The position numbers and the translations under genes were made by a program. A stretch of DNA of 64,000 nucleotides, taken from NCBI GenBank assembly GCA_964235705.1, contig CAXSDP010000007.1, forward strand, positions 29,604 to 93,603, read 5' to 3'. The notes under the pieces were generated by a model. That model saw nothing but the letters and a program-made list of their open reading frames with translations, did not search any database and was not told the DNA's origin. Source of the DNA: RH-AL1 sp964235705 (GTDB lineage: Bacteria > Pseudomonadota > Alphaproteobacteria > Rhizobiales > Beijerinckiaceae). Below are positions 39,869 to 48,779 of the stretch, one piece after another; position 1 is the first letter of the stretch; the number at the start of each line of letters is the position of its first letter.

Positions 39869-41410
39869 ATGAATGGCGCTGAAAGTCTCGTCCGCACGCT
39901 CCTCGCCTCGGGGATCGACACCTGTTTCGCGAACCCGGGCACGAGCGAGATGCACTTCGTGGCGGCCCTCGACCGGATCCCGGGCTTGCGCTGCGTGCTC
40001 GGCCTCCACGAGAACGTCGTGACCGGCATGGCGGACGGCTACCACCGCATGGCGGGGAAGCCGGCCTGCACGCTGCTCCACTGCGGTCCCGGCCTCGGCA
40101 ACGGCCTCGCCAACCTCCACAACGCCCGGCGCGCGCGCAGCGGCATCGTCAACATCGTCGGCGACCAGGCCACTTACCACCGCCCCTACGACGCCCCCCT
40201 GACGGCGGACACGGACGCGCTCGCCCGCACCGTGTCCGCCTGGGTGCGGACGAGCACGCGGGCGGGCGACGTGGGGCGCGACGCCGCCGCGGCGGTGCAG
40301 GCGGCGCGCACGGCGCCGGGGCAGGTCGCCACCCTCATCCTGCCCTCCGACGCCTCCTGGGACGAGGGCGGCGTCGTGGCCGAGGCGCTGCCGGCACCGG
40401 CGCCGCCGGCCCTCGACCCGTCGGTGGTGGAGACCGCCGCGCGCGTGCTGCGCACGCGGTCCAACGTGCTGATCCTGCTGGCCGGCCCCGGCATCGGCGG
40501 CCCCGCGCAGGCGCTGGCATGGCGTGTCGCGAAGGCGACCGGGGCGACGATCATGGGGGACTACGTCAACGCCCGCGTCGCGAGGGGGCGCGGCAGCCTG
40601 CAACTGGAGCGCGTCCCCTACGTGGCGGACGTGGCGATCGCGGCGCTCGCCCGGTTCGAACACCTCATCCTGGTCAACGCCAAGCCGCCGGTCGGCTTCT
40701 TCGCCTATCCGGGCAAGCCCTCCCGGCACCACGCTCCCGACGCCGTCATCCACACGCTGTCGCGTCCCGACCAGGACGCGGAAGCGGCCCTGCGGGCGCT
40801 GGCCGACGAACTCGGCGCGCCGGAGGCGGCCATCCCCAATCCCGGCCCGCGCCCGGAGGTGGCGCGTGGCGCGGTCACGTCGGAGGCTCTCGGGCAGACG
40901 CTCGCCGCGCTGATGCCGGAGGGCTCGATCGTGTCGGACGAGAGCATCTCCTACGGGCGCGGCCTGTCCCCGCGCACCTACGCCGCCCCCGCGCACGATT
41001 GGCTCAATCTCACCGGGGGCGCCATCGGCGACGGCATGCCGGTGGCGACCGGGGCGGCGATCGCCACCGGGGGCGGACGGCGCGTGATCAGCCTCCAGGC
41101 CGACGGTTCGGCGATGTACTCCGTACAAACCCTATGGACGCAGGCGCGGGAGAGGCTGCCCTGCACGACGATCATCCTGTCCAACCGCAAGTACGAGATC
41201 CTGCTCGGCGAGTACGCGAAGGTCGGCGCCACGCCGGGCCCGACCGCGATGAGCATGCTCGACCTCGGCAACCCGGCGTTGGACTGGGTGGGACTCGCGA
41301 ACGCGATGGGGGTGGAGGCGGCGCGGGCGACGACCATGGAGGCGTGCGGCGACCTCATGGCCCGGAGCTTCGAGCGACAGGGTCCTTTCCTGATCGAGCT
41401 GATGATCTAG
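39869..41410 (+). CDS. thiamine diphosphate-dependent enzyme, acetolactate synthase large subunit-like
   Basis: 513 residues with the three ThDP-enzyme domains. N-domain: CFANPGTSEMHFVAALD and GLHENVVTGMADGYHRMAGKP with Glu48 as cofactor-activating residue. Middle domain about 190-320. C-domain ThDP/Mg motif SLQADGSAMYSVQTLWTQARE ... LSNRKY (read in parts); the usual GDG is ADG, a change I recall in this sub-family. It lacks the C-tail of true AHAS and is shorter than oxalyl-CoA decarboxylase (about 570), so oxc is unlikely though it faces the frc operon. Reaction unknown. ATG at 39869 lies in a tandem-repeat unit with GAGG 7 bases upstream; the same start also appears left of the gap. Confidence 0.85.
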   Translation: MNGAESLVRTLLASGIDTCFANPGTSEMHFVAALDRIPGLRCVLGLHENVVTGMADGYHRMAGKPACTLLHCGPGLGNGLANLHNARRARSGIVNIVGDQATYHRPYDAPLTADTDALARTVSAWVRTSTRAGDVGRDAAAAVQAARTAPGQVATLILPSDASWDEGGVVAEALPAPAPPALDPSVVETAARVLRTRSNVLILLAGPGIGGPAQALAWRVAKATGATIMGDYVNARVARGRGSLQLERVPYVADVAIAALARFEHLILVNAKPPVGFFAYPGKPSRHHAPDAVIHTLSRPDQDAEAALRALADELGAPEAAIPNPGPRPEVARGAVTSEALGQTLAALMPEGSIVSDESISYGRGLSPRTYAAPAHDWLNLTGGAIGDGMPVATGAAIATGGGRRVISLQADGSAMYSVQTLWTQARERLPCTTIILSNRKYEILLGEYAKVGATPGPTAMSMLDLGNPALDWVGLANAMGVEAARATTMEACGDLMARSFERQGPFLIELMI

Positions 41411-41462
41411 CACCGGCTCGCGAAGGGACGTCCGAGGCAAGGTCCGGGCGCGCGGGCGCCCG

Positions 41463-42851
41463 TCACTCGCTCGCGCTGACCTTCGTCGCGCCGGTGGCCT
41501 TCGTCGCCCCGCCGGCCTTCGTCGCCCCGCCGGCCTTGGCGCCCCCTTCACCCGCGACGCGCACGCTGTCGCCGGCGTTGATCGTTTCCTGCGGATTGTC
41601 GATCAGCCGGTCCCCGAGCGACACGCCGGACTTGACCTCGACGTCCTGCCCGAGGTTGCGACCGAGCACGATGGGGTGCAGCGCGACCTTGCCACCCCCG
41701 TCCTGGCCACCCCCGTCCTGGCCACCCCCGTGCTGGCCATCCCGCTCGACGACCGCGACGAACATGCCGCGCTTGCCGAACACCAGGGTGGTCGCCGGCA
41801 CCCGCAGCGTGTTGGGATCGGACTCGACGTGGAAGCGCACCTCCGTGAAGGCGCCCGGCCATAGCCGGCCGTTGGGGTTGTCGGTTTGCAGCTCGACCAG
41901 CGCGGTGCGCGATCCCTCGGAGACCGCGTTGGAGGTCGAGACGAGTTCGGCCGCGAAGGTTTCGTCGCGGCCCGGCAGCGCAAGGGTCGCCTTGAGCCCC
42001 TCCTTCATCTCCCCGAAGAAGGCTTGGGGCACGTTGACGTAGACGCGCATGCGGTGGAGGTCGGCGACCTGGAACAGGGCGCGCCCCGTGGTGCCGCCGG
42101 CGTTGACGAGGTCGCCGACGTCGACGGAGCGCGCCGTCACCACCCCGTCGAAGGGCGCCTTGATCTGCTTGAACCCGGCCAGCTCGTTCAGCCGGTTCAC
42201 CGCCGCCTGCTGCGCGGTGATGTTGGCCTTGGCAACCGCCAGCGCCGCCATGCGCGAGGCGGCGGTGAAGCGGTCGGTGTCGCCGTTCGCCTGGCTCGAC
42301 CATCCTTGCGCGACGAGCCGCGAGGTCCTCTGGTTGTTCGCCGTGCCGAGGTCGGCGTTGGCCTGCGCCTGCTCGACCGCCGCCCCGAGCTGCACGAGCT
42401 GGGCCTTGGCCTCGGCGAGCTGCTGGTCAAGGTCGGGCGCGGAAATCTCCGCCAGCACGTCGCCCTTGTGGACGCGGGCACCGATGTCCTTCGACCAGGA
42501 GGTGACGTAGCCGCTGGCGCGGGCGTACAGCGAGCCCGTGGTGTAGGCGCTGAGCGTGCCCGGCAGCGACAGGTCCTCCTCACCGGGGCCGCGCGTCGGC
42601 TGGACGACCTGGACGGTGGGGGCCGCCTGCCCATCGGTCCACGCGCCGACCTCCTGCATGCTCTTGGCGCGATCGTCGACGCCGACGACCGCCGTCGCGA
42701 CCGCGGCGATGCCGACCACGCCGAGCACGCCCAGCACCTTGCCCTTGGAGGCGCGCCGAACCGGCGCCGGTTCGAACGATCCATGCCCGGAGGATGCGTG
42801 CTCGGGCGCTGCGGGTGGGGCGTCTTCGTGGGGAGCGTGTTCGGGGGGCAT
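41463..42851 (-). CDS. RND efflux periplasmic adaptor subunit
   Basis: 462-residue membrane-fusion protein with an N-terminal anchor (KVLGVLGVVGIAAVATAVVGV) after a His/Pro/Glu-rich cytoplasmic leader. Core: LPGTLSAYTTGSLYARASGYV ... IGARVHKGDVLAEISAPDLDQQLAEAKAQL, hairpin, FKQIKAPFDGVVTARSVDVGDLV, and FGEMKEGLKATLALPGRDETF (read in parts). Two coded repeats: QDGGG (three, near residue 375) and AGGATK (three, at the C-terminus). Starts 11 bases after the pump stop, so pump and adaptor are co-transcribed in the order pump-adaptor, the reverse of most RND operons. Confidence 0.9.
   Translation of the reverse strand: MPPEHAPHEDAPPAAPEHASSGHGSFEPAPVRRASKGKVLGVLGVVGIAAVATAVVGVDDRAKSMQEVGAWTDGQAAPTVQVVQPTRGPGEEDLSLPGTLSAYTTGSLYARASGYVTSWSKDIGARVHKGDVLAEISAPDLDQQLAEAKAQLVQLGAAVEQAQANADLGTANNQRTSRLVAQGWSSQANGDTDRFTAASRMAALAVAKANITAQQAAVNRLNELAGFKQIKAPFDGVVTARSVDVGDLVNAGGTTGRALFQVADLHRMRVYVNVPQAFFGEMKEGLKATLALPGRDETFAAELVSTSNAVSEGSRTALVELQTDNPNGRLWPGAFTEVRFHVESDPNTLRVPATTLVFGKRGMFVAVVERDGQHGGGQDGGGQDGGGKVALHPIVLGRNLGQDVEVKSGVSLGDRLIDNPQETINAGDSVRVAGEGGAKAGGATKAGGATKATGATKVSASE
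41482..41535. repeat. coding 18-bp tandem repeat (3 units), adaptor C-terminus
   Basis: ttcgtcgcgccggtggcc (41482) and ttcgtcgccccgccggcc twice (41500, 41518), encoding AGGATK-like hexapeptides. Confidence 0.85.
41691..41735. repeat. coding 15-bp tandem repeat (3 units) in adaptor
   Basis: gccacccccgtcctg (41691, 41706) and gccacccccgtgctg (41721), encoding QDGGG/QHGGG pentapeptides in the beta-domain linker. Confidence 0.85.
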
Positions 42852-42862
42852 GGTGGATCCGA

Positions 42863-45800
42863 TCAGGCGGCGGAAGGAAGTGGGGTAGGGGCCGGCGACG
42901 CCTCGCGCGGCGCGTCCGCCCCTGCGCGGCGGCGGAGGCGGCCGCCGTGGGCGATGGAGAAGACCACCGGCACGAAGAACAAGGTGGCCAGGGTGGCGAG
43001 CATCAGACCGCCGATGACGGCGCGCCCCAGCGGCGCGTTCTGCCCCGGCTCGATGGCCATCGGCCCCATGCCGATGATCATGGCGAGCGCGGTCATCATC
43101 ACCGGGCGCAGGCGGGTGGCCCCCGCCGACAGCGCCGCCGTCGCCGCGTCCATGCCGGTGGCGAGCTGCTCGCGGGCGAAGGACACGACGAGGATCGAGT
43201 TCGCGGTGGCCACGCCCATGCACATGATCGCGCCGGTCAGCGCCGGCACCGACAAGTGGGTGTGGGTGACGAACAGCATCCACACGATGCCGGCGAGCGC
43301 GGCCGGCAGGGCGGTGATGATGACGAACGGGTCGAGCCAGGATTGGAAGTTCACCACGATCAGCAGGTAGATGAGGACGATGGACACGGCGAGGCCGACG
43401 TACAGCTGCCCGTAGGCAGTGAACATGGTGACGACCTGGCCGCGCATGGTGACCGTCGAGCCCTTGGGCAGCTCCCCGCGCGCCCCGTCGACGATCCTCT
43501 GGATGTCGGCGGCGACGGCGCCGAGGTCGCGGTCCTGCGTGGTCGCGTAGATGTTGACGGCGTTCTTGATGTCGTAGTGCGTGACGACCGCGCTGAGCGG
43601 CTCGGGGGTGAAGGTCGCCAGCCCGCCCAGCAGCTGGGTCGAGCCGGCCGCCGTGAGGGGCAGGTTCTTCAGGTCGCCGAGCGTGTCGATCGAGTATTGC
43701 GGCGTTTGCACGGACACCGCGTAGGACACCCCGTTGCTCGGGTCGAGCCAGTAGGTCGGTGCGGTCTGCGTGGAGCCCGACAGCGTCGCCTGGATGCTCG
43801 TCGACGCGTCGCTCTCGGTGAGACCGACGACGCCGGCCAGCTCGCGGTTGAAGTTGACCTTGAGGGCGGGGCTGAGGAACTGCTCCTGGACGCGGGGGTC
43901 GGCGACGCCGGCCACGTGGCGGATCCTCGCCAGCAGCTTGTTGGCGAACAGCCGGTTGCCCTCGGCGTTGGCGCCGGCGACCTGGACGTCGAGCGGCGCC
44001 GGCGAGCCGAAGTTGAGGATCTGGCCCACGATGTCGGCCGGCAGGAACGAGAAGACCATGGAGGGGAACGCCTTCGGCAGCGCCTCGCGCAGGGTCTTGA
44101 CGTAGGCGTCGGTGGACGTTTCGCCCTCGTTCAGCGTCACCAGCATGTCGGCGTCGAAGACCCCGATGGTGCCGGAGTTGCCGTAGGAGATGTTGATGCC
44201 GCTGATCGGCAGGCCGATGTTGTTGACGATGCTGGCCACCCGGCGCGGCGGGATGATCGAGCGGATCTTCTGCTCGACCTGGTTGGTCAGCAGCGTGGTT
44301 TCCTCGATGCGCGTCCCAGTCGGCGCGCGCATGTGGATGCGGATCGCGCCGGAATCGATGGACGGGAAGAAGTCCTGGCCGAGGTAGGGCGCGAGGGCGA
44401 GCGACAACAGCGCGACGGCGAGGAAGCCGCAGGCGAAGGTCAGGCGATGGTGCAGGGCGAGGTTGAGCAGGCCGACGTAACCCTGCCGCAGCCGCTCGAA
44501 GCGGCGCTCGAAACCGATCTGGAAGCGGGCGAAGACGCCGGGGCGCCTGGTCGGGACGCCGTGCCCCGGGTGGCCGTGCCCCGGATGACCGTGTCCCGCC
44601 TGGCCGTGCCCGGCGTGGCCGTGCGCCTCCTTGAGCAGGAAGCGCGCCATCGTTGGCACCAGCGTGTAGGTGAGGATGTAGGAGGCGATCATCGCGAACA
44701 CGACCGCCATCGCGAGCGGCCGGAACAGGTAGCCGGCGACCCCGCCCAGCGCAAGCAGCGGCACGAAGGCGATGCAGATGCAGAACAGCGCGATGGTGGC
44801 CGGCGGCATGATCTCCTGCGCGCCCTTCGTGATGGCCGTCACGATGTCCTCGCCGAGCTCCTCCATGTGACGGTTGATGTTCTCGATCGTCACGGTGGCG
44901 TCGTCAACGAGGATGCCGACGGCGAGCGCCAGGCCGCCCAGCGTCATCACGTTGATGGTTTCGCCCAGCACCGACAGCATGATCAACGAGGACAGCACGG
45001 CCAGTGGGATCGACACGGTGATGATCAGCGTGGAGCGCCACGAGCCGAGGAAGACCAGGATCATCAGGCCGGTCAGCGCCGCCGCGATCAGGCCCTCGCG
45101 CACCACGGCGGTGACCGACTCCCGCACGAAGCCGGACTGGTCGCCGACGATCCGTAGCTTGACGCCGGGCGGCAGCGTGTCCTCGATCGGCGGCAGGCGC
45201 GCCTTGACGCCGGCGATGATGTCGAGCGTCGAGGCGCTGCCGATCTTCAGCACCGACATCAGCACGCCCTTCTGGCCGTCGAGTTCGACGACGTTGGTCT
45301 GCGGCGGCGCCCCGTTGTGGACGTAGGCGACGTCGCGCATGAAGACGACCACGCCATCGACGACCTTGATCGGCAGGTCGTTGAACGCGTCCAGCTGCTT
45401 GGGCGAGTCGTTGAGGTCGATGATGTACTCGTAGGAACCGATCTTCTGCGTCCCTACCGGCGTGATCAGGTTCTGACGCGCCAGCGCCGCGCCGACGTCG
45501 TTGGCGGACAGGTTGTGGGCGTGCAGCGCCTTCTGGTCGAGGTCGATCTGGACCTGCTTGGCGGTGCCGCCGTAGGCGTAGGGCATCTGCGCACCCGGCA
45601 CCGTGGCGAGTTGCGGCCGGATGAAGTTCATCGCGAGGTCGTTGAGCGCGGTCTGCGACAGCGTGGCGGAGGACAGCGCCAGCTGCATGATGGGCACGGA
45701 CGACGCGTTGTAGACGAGCATGAGCGGCGGCGTGATGCCGGCCGGCAGCTGCTTCAGGATCGTCTGCGAGATCGAGGTCACCTGCGCCTGGGCGGCGGTG

Positions 45801-46108
45801 ATGTTGACGTTGGGCTGGAAGTAGATCTTGACGATGCCGTAGCCCGACAGCGACTGGGACTCGATGTGCTCGATGTCGTTGACCGTCGTCGTCAGCACGC
45901 GCTCATAGACGCTGACGATGCGCCCGGCCATGTCCTCCGGCGGCAGCCCGGTGTACTGCCATATGACGCTGATGACGGGGATGCCGATGTTGGGGAAGAT
46001 GTCGGTCGGCGTCCGCAATGCCGACGTGACCCCGAACATCAGCACCAGGATCGACATGACGACGAACGTGTAGGGGCGTGTGAGCGCCAGTTTGACAATG
46101 GCCGTCAT
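42863..46108 (-). CDS. RND efflux pump, AcrB/MdtB-like family, with His-rich cytoplasmic loop
   Basis: 1081 residues, twelve helices in two repeats. Start MTAIVKLALTRPYTFVVMSILV; TPTDIFPNIGIPVISVIWQYTGLPPEDM and GYGIVKIYFQPNVN are typical of this RND subfamily; helix 4 carries LAVGILVDDATVTIENINRH with the proton-relay Asp pair. Between helices 6 and 7 is an extra loop, AHGHAGHGQAGHGHPGHGHPGHG, made by a 15-bp repeat. An outer-membrane partner is absent. A hairpin-forming GACGA-TTTT-TCGTC (46159-46172) lies about 50 bases upstream and may be regulatory. Substrate unknown; the His loop hints at metal sensing but may be incidental. Confidence 0.93.
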   Translation of the reverse strand: MTAIVKLALTRPYTFVVMSILVLMFGVTSALRTPTDIFPNIGIPVISVIWQYTGLPPEDMAGRIVSVYERVLTTTVNDIEHIESQSLSGYGIVKIYFQPNVNITAAQAQVTSISQTILKQLPAGITPPLMLVYNASSVPIMQLALSSATLSQTALNDLAMNFIRPQLATVPGAQMPYAYGGTAKQVQIDLDQKALHAHNLSANDVGAALARQNLITPVGTQKIGSYEYIIDLNDSPKQLDAFNDLPIKVVDGVVVFMRDVAYVHNGAPPQTNVVELDGQKGVLMSVLKIGSASTLDIIAGVKARLPPIEDTLPPGVKLRIVGDQSGFVRESVTAVVREGLIAAALTGLMILVFLGSWRSTLIITVSIPLAVLSSLIMLSVLGETINVMTLGGLALAVGILVDDATVTIENINRHMEELGEDIVTAITKGAQEIMPPATIALFCICIAFVPLLALGGVAGYLFRPLAMAVVFAMIASYILTYTLVPTMARFLLKEAHGHAGHGQAGHGHPGHGHPGHGVPTRRPGVFARFQIGFERRFERLRQGYVGLLNLALHHRLTFACGFLAVALLSLALAPYLGQDFFPSIDSGAIRIHMRAPTGTRIEETTLLTNQVEQKIRSIIPPRRVASIVNNIGLPISGINISYGNSGTIGVFDADMLVTLNEGETSTDAYVKTLREALPKAFPSMVFSFLPADIVGQILNFGSPAPLDVQVAGANAEGNRLFANKLLARIRHVAGVADPRVQEQFLSPALKVNFNRELAGVVGLTESDASTSIQATLSGSTQTAPTYWLDPSNGVSYAVSVQTPQYSIDTLGDLKNLPLTAAGSTQLLGGLATFTPEPLSAVVTHYDIKNAVNIYATTQDRDLGAVAADIQRIVDGARGELPKGSTVTMRGQVVTMFTAYGQLYVGLAVSIVLIYLLIVVNFQSWLDPFVIITALPAALAGIVWMLFVTHTHLSVPALTGAIMCMGVATANSILVVSFAREQLATGMDAATAALSAGATRLRPVMMTALAMIIGMGPMAIEPGQNAPLGRAVIGGLMLATLATLFFVPVVFSIAHGGRLRRRAGADAPREASPAPTPLPSAA
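44561..44620. repeat. coding 15-bp tandem repeat (4 units), His-rich loop of RND pump
   Basis: gtgccccgggtggcc (44561), gtgccccggatgacc (44576), gtgtcccgcctggcc (44591), gtgcccggcgtggcc (44606). Encodes GHGxx pentapeptides (H-P, Q-A or H-A) in the central cytoplasmic loop. Confidence 0.88.
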
Positions 46109-46585
46109 GAACTTCGAACCCGTCCCTGCCCGTCGAATGACCTATGCCGTCGAACCTTGACGATTTTTCGTCTTGCCTCAAACATTCCGCCGATATGCGC
46201 ACCGTCCTTCAGTGATCGCCAACGACGACGCCAGTCACCAATTCGTGAACGCGACGTCTTCGTGACCGCGGCTTCGGCGCGATCCGCCGTGGGTCGCGAC
46301 GGCGGCGTCCAACCGCCGCTCCGGGATGTCGCCCGAGGCGACGCCCGGCTCGGGTTCGGAACCCGCTCGTGTTGACATGGACCGACGCCGTGGGATCAGG
46401 CGTTCGAACGCGAGCGCCGCCGACGGGGCGGCCAGGCTCGCCATGGAGGCCCCACACCCGTCCGTCCTTGCCGTGACCCTCCAAACACGCCCGCGCGCGT
46501 GAGCCCACGCGGGCACGCGATCGCAAGCACGTGCCGTGCCAGAGGACGTTCCCATCGCGAGCGCGCCTCCGTGATCCAACGGCGC
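46109..46585. other. intergenic region, no gene seen
   Basis: 477 bases on the 5' side of the pump gene. 46135-46210 is AT-richer with an inverted repeat GACGA-TTTT-TCGTC (46159-46172), a likely promoter/operator zone for the pump. The remainder is GC-rich with frames that show no conserved content. Confidence 0.45.
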
Positions 46586-47158
46586 CTAGCGCACGCGCTT
46601 CAGCGCGATCGCGCTCACCATGCGGGCGGAGCGGGCCGAACGGAGGTCGCCCTCCACGATGACCTGGAAGGGTCCCTGCCCGGCGGCGAGCGGCTTGCCG
46701 TCCACGCGGTCGGCGAGGATCACGCGATCGCGCCGCGTGATCGCGTCGGTGTCGGCGAGGTCGATGACGACCTTGTAGCCGTCCCGCGCCTCGATGAACA
46801 CGACGTCGGTCAGGTCGGCGCCCCGCAGCGCCTTCCCGCTCGGCGCCCCGACCTCCTTCAGCACGTCGGTGAGGAGGGCGCCCTCGTAGGTGTGGCTCTG
46901 GTCCCGCGTGACGGTGACGCTCGCCTTCGGCAGGGCGTCGAGCTCGGCGACGGTTAAGGCCTTGGTCTGGCCATCGAGGCCGGACAGGGCCACCGTTGCC
47001 GGTTCGACCTGCCCGGTCGCCGGCGCCGCCGGACCGGTCCGGGTTTGCCCGGCGATCGGCTGGGCGACGGCGCGCGCGGCGAAACCTTGGCCGGCGAGGA
47101 CGCACGGGCCGGCGAGGAGGCACGCGGCGATCGTGGCGAACAGCGGACTCGCTTTCAT
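46586..47158 (-). CDS. secreted molybdopterin-domain (sulfite oxidase-like) protein
   Basis: 190 residues. ATG at 47158 has AAAGGA 6 bases upstream. Signal peptide about 1-33 (LFATIAACLLAGPCVLAGQGFAARAVAQ). The mature domain VALSGLDGQTKALTVAELDALPKASVTVTRDQSHTYEGALLTDVLKEVG, then VIDLADTDAITRRDRVILADRVDGKPL and GPFQVIVEGDLRSARSARMVSAI (read in parts) matches the small exported relatives of the oxidoreductase molybdopterin-binding domain. It lacks the cysteine that ligates Mo in sulfite oxidase, so cofactor binding is doubtful. Divergent from the aldehyde dehydrogenase. Confidence 0.8.
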   Translation of the reverse strand: MKASPLFATIAACLLAGPCVLAGQGFAARAVAQPIAGQTRTGPAAPATGQVEPATVALSGLDGQTKALTVAELDALPKASVTVTRDQSHTYEGALLTDVLKEVGAPSGKALRGADLTDVVFIEARDGYKVVIDLADTDAITRRDRVILADRVDGKPLAAGQGPFQVIVEGDLRSARSARMVSAIALKRVR

Positions 47159-47342
47159 CGTCATTCCTTTGCTAGTGACAATTCGGAAACACATCCGCGC
47201 GCCCCGACCCCGACCGGGACGCGCCCACGATCGCGCCGTATACACCCGAACATGGCCCCGACGGCCAGGGCCGCCGGCGCGGCCGCCACCCAAGCGCCTA
47301 ACACCAAGCGCCCACCATCAAGTGCCCACCCGCGAGGTCACC

Positions 47343-48779
47343 ATGTACCCGAACGTCCAGCTCCACATCGCCGGCTCCTGGCGCGAGGCCGAGCACGGGC
47401 GCACCATCCCCGTGGTGAACCCGGCCACGGAGGAGGTGATCGGCCACGTGGCGCACGCCTCGCGCGGCGACCTCGACGAGGCGGTGGCGGCGGCGGCGAC
47501 CGGGTTCGCGACATGGCGGGCGGTTTCCGCGTACGACCGGGCCAAGGTGATGCGCCGCGCGGCCGACGTGCTGCGCGGCCGCGCCGACGAGGTCGCGCGG
47601 CTGATGACGCTCGAGCAGGGCAAGCCGCTGCCGGAGGCCAGGATGGAGGTGTCCAGCGCCGCCGACATCATCGACTGGTTGGCGGAGGAAGCCCGGCGCG
47701 CCTACGGCCGGGTGGTCCCGGCGCGCACGCCCGGCGTCACCCAGCTCGTGGTCAAGGAGCCGGTCGGCCCGGTCGCCGCCTTCACGCCGTGGAACTTCCC
47801 CATCAACCAGATCGTCCGCAAGCTCGGTGCCGCGCTCGCCGCCGGCTGCTCGATCATCGTCAAGGCGCCGGAGGAGACGCCGGCCTCGCCGGCCGCGCTG
47901 ATCCGCTGCTTCGTCGAGGCGGGCGTGCCGGCCGGGGTCATCGGCCTCGTGTTCGGCGTGCCGTCCGAGATCAGCGAATACCTGATCCCCCACCCGGTCA
48001 TCCGCAAGGTGACCTTCACCGGCTCCACGCCGGTCGGCAAGATGCTCGCGGCGCTCGCCGGCCAGCACATGAAGCGCGCCACCATGGAACTCGGCGGCCA
48101 CGCGCCGGTGCTGGTGTTCGCCGACGCCGACGTCGACGCGGCGGCGCGCCAGATGGCGACCGCCAAGTTCCGCAACGCCGGCCAGGTCTGCGTCTCGCCG
48201 ACCCGCTTCCTCGTGCAGGAGGAGGTTTACGAACAGTTCGTCGACCGCCTCACCGGGCTGGCGGAGCAGGTGCGCGTCGGCGACGGGCTCGCCGACGGCG
48301 TGATGATGGGGCCGCTCGCCAACGAGCGCCGCGCGCCGGCCTTGGAATCGCTGATCGGCGACGCGATCCAGCAAGGTGCCACGGTGCGCACCGGCGGTGG
48401 GCGCGTCGGCAACAAGGGCTACTTCTTCCAGCCGACCGTCGTCACCGGCGTGACGCGGAACATGCGGATGATGAACGAGGAACCGTTCGGGCCGCTCGCC
48501 ATGGTGATGCCGTTCGGCGACCTCGACGAGGTGGTGGCCGAGGCCAACCGCCTGCCCTTCGGCCTCGCCAGCTACGCCTACACGCGCTCCGCCACCACCG
48601 CCCAAGCGATCGCCGAGCGGGTGGAAACCGGCATGCTGACGATCAACCACCTCGGCCTCGCCCTGCCCGAGGTGCCGTTCGGCGGCGTGAAGGACAGCGG
48701 CTACGGGTCGGAGGGCGGCGCGGAGGCGATCGAGGCCTACCTCAACCCGAAGTTCGTCACGCGGCAGGTGAACGTATGA
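47343..48779 (+). CDS. NAD(P)-dependent succinate-semialdehyde dehydrogenase-type aldehyde dehydrogenase
   Basis: 478-residue aldehyde dehydrogenase, class close to GabD/SSADH. Motifs: TPWNFPINQIVRKLGAALAAGCSII (148-172), cofactor GSTPVG (227-232), general base Glu249 in MELGGHAP, catalytic Cys283 in NAGQVCVSPTR, and EEPFGPLAMVMPF. ATG at 47343 has GAGGTC about 5 bases upstream. Its stop overlaps the ATG of the next reductase gene (ATGA), so the pair is co-translated. It oxidises an aldehyde produced in the catabolic cluster; succinate semialdehyde is only the likeliest substrate. Confidence 0.9.
   Translation: MYPNVQLHIAGSWREAEHGRTIPVVNPATEEVIGHVAHASRGDLDEAVAAAATGFATWRAVSAYDRAKVMRRAADVLRGRADEVARLMTLEQGKPLPEARMEVSSAADIIDWLAEEARRAYGRVVPARTPGVTQLVVKEPVGPVAAFTPWNFPINQIVRKLGAALAAGCSIIVKAPEETPASPAALIRCFVEAGVPAGVIGLVFGVPSEISEYLIPHPVIRKVTFTGSTPVGKMLAALAGQHMKRATMELGGHAPVLVFADADVDAAARQMATAKFRNAGQVCVSPTRFLVQEEVYEQFVDRLTGLAEQVRVGDGLADGVMMGPLANERRAPALESLIGDAIQQGATVRTGGGRVGNKGYFFQPTVVTGVTRNMRMMNEEPFGPLAMVMPFGDLDEVVAEANRLPFGLASYAYTRSATTAQAIAERVETGMLTINHLGLALPEVPFGGVKDSGYGSEGGAEAIEAYLNPKFVTRQVNV

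Noticed and set aside
39645..39895. Possible CRISPR-like array near the gap
   Set aside because: Units of 16-17 bp are directly contiguous with no unique spacers and no cas genes nearby; the 51-base duplication is a contig-end overlap.
39869..41410. ThDP enzyme as the missing oxalyl-CoA decarboxylase (oxc)
   Set aside because: It is about 50 residues shorter, its N-terminal text matches the acetolactate-synthase-like group and lacks the oxc start region, although it faces the frc operon.
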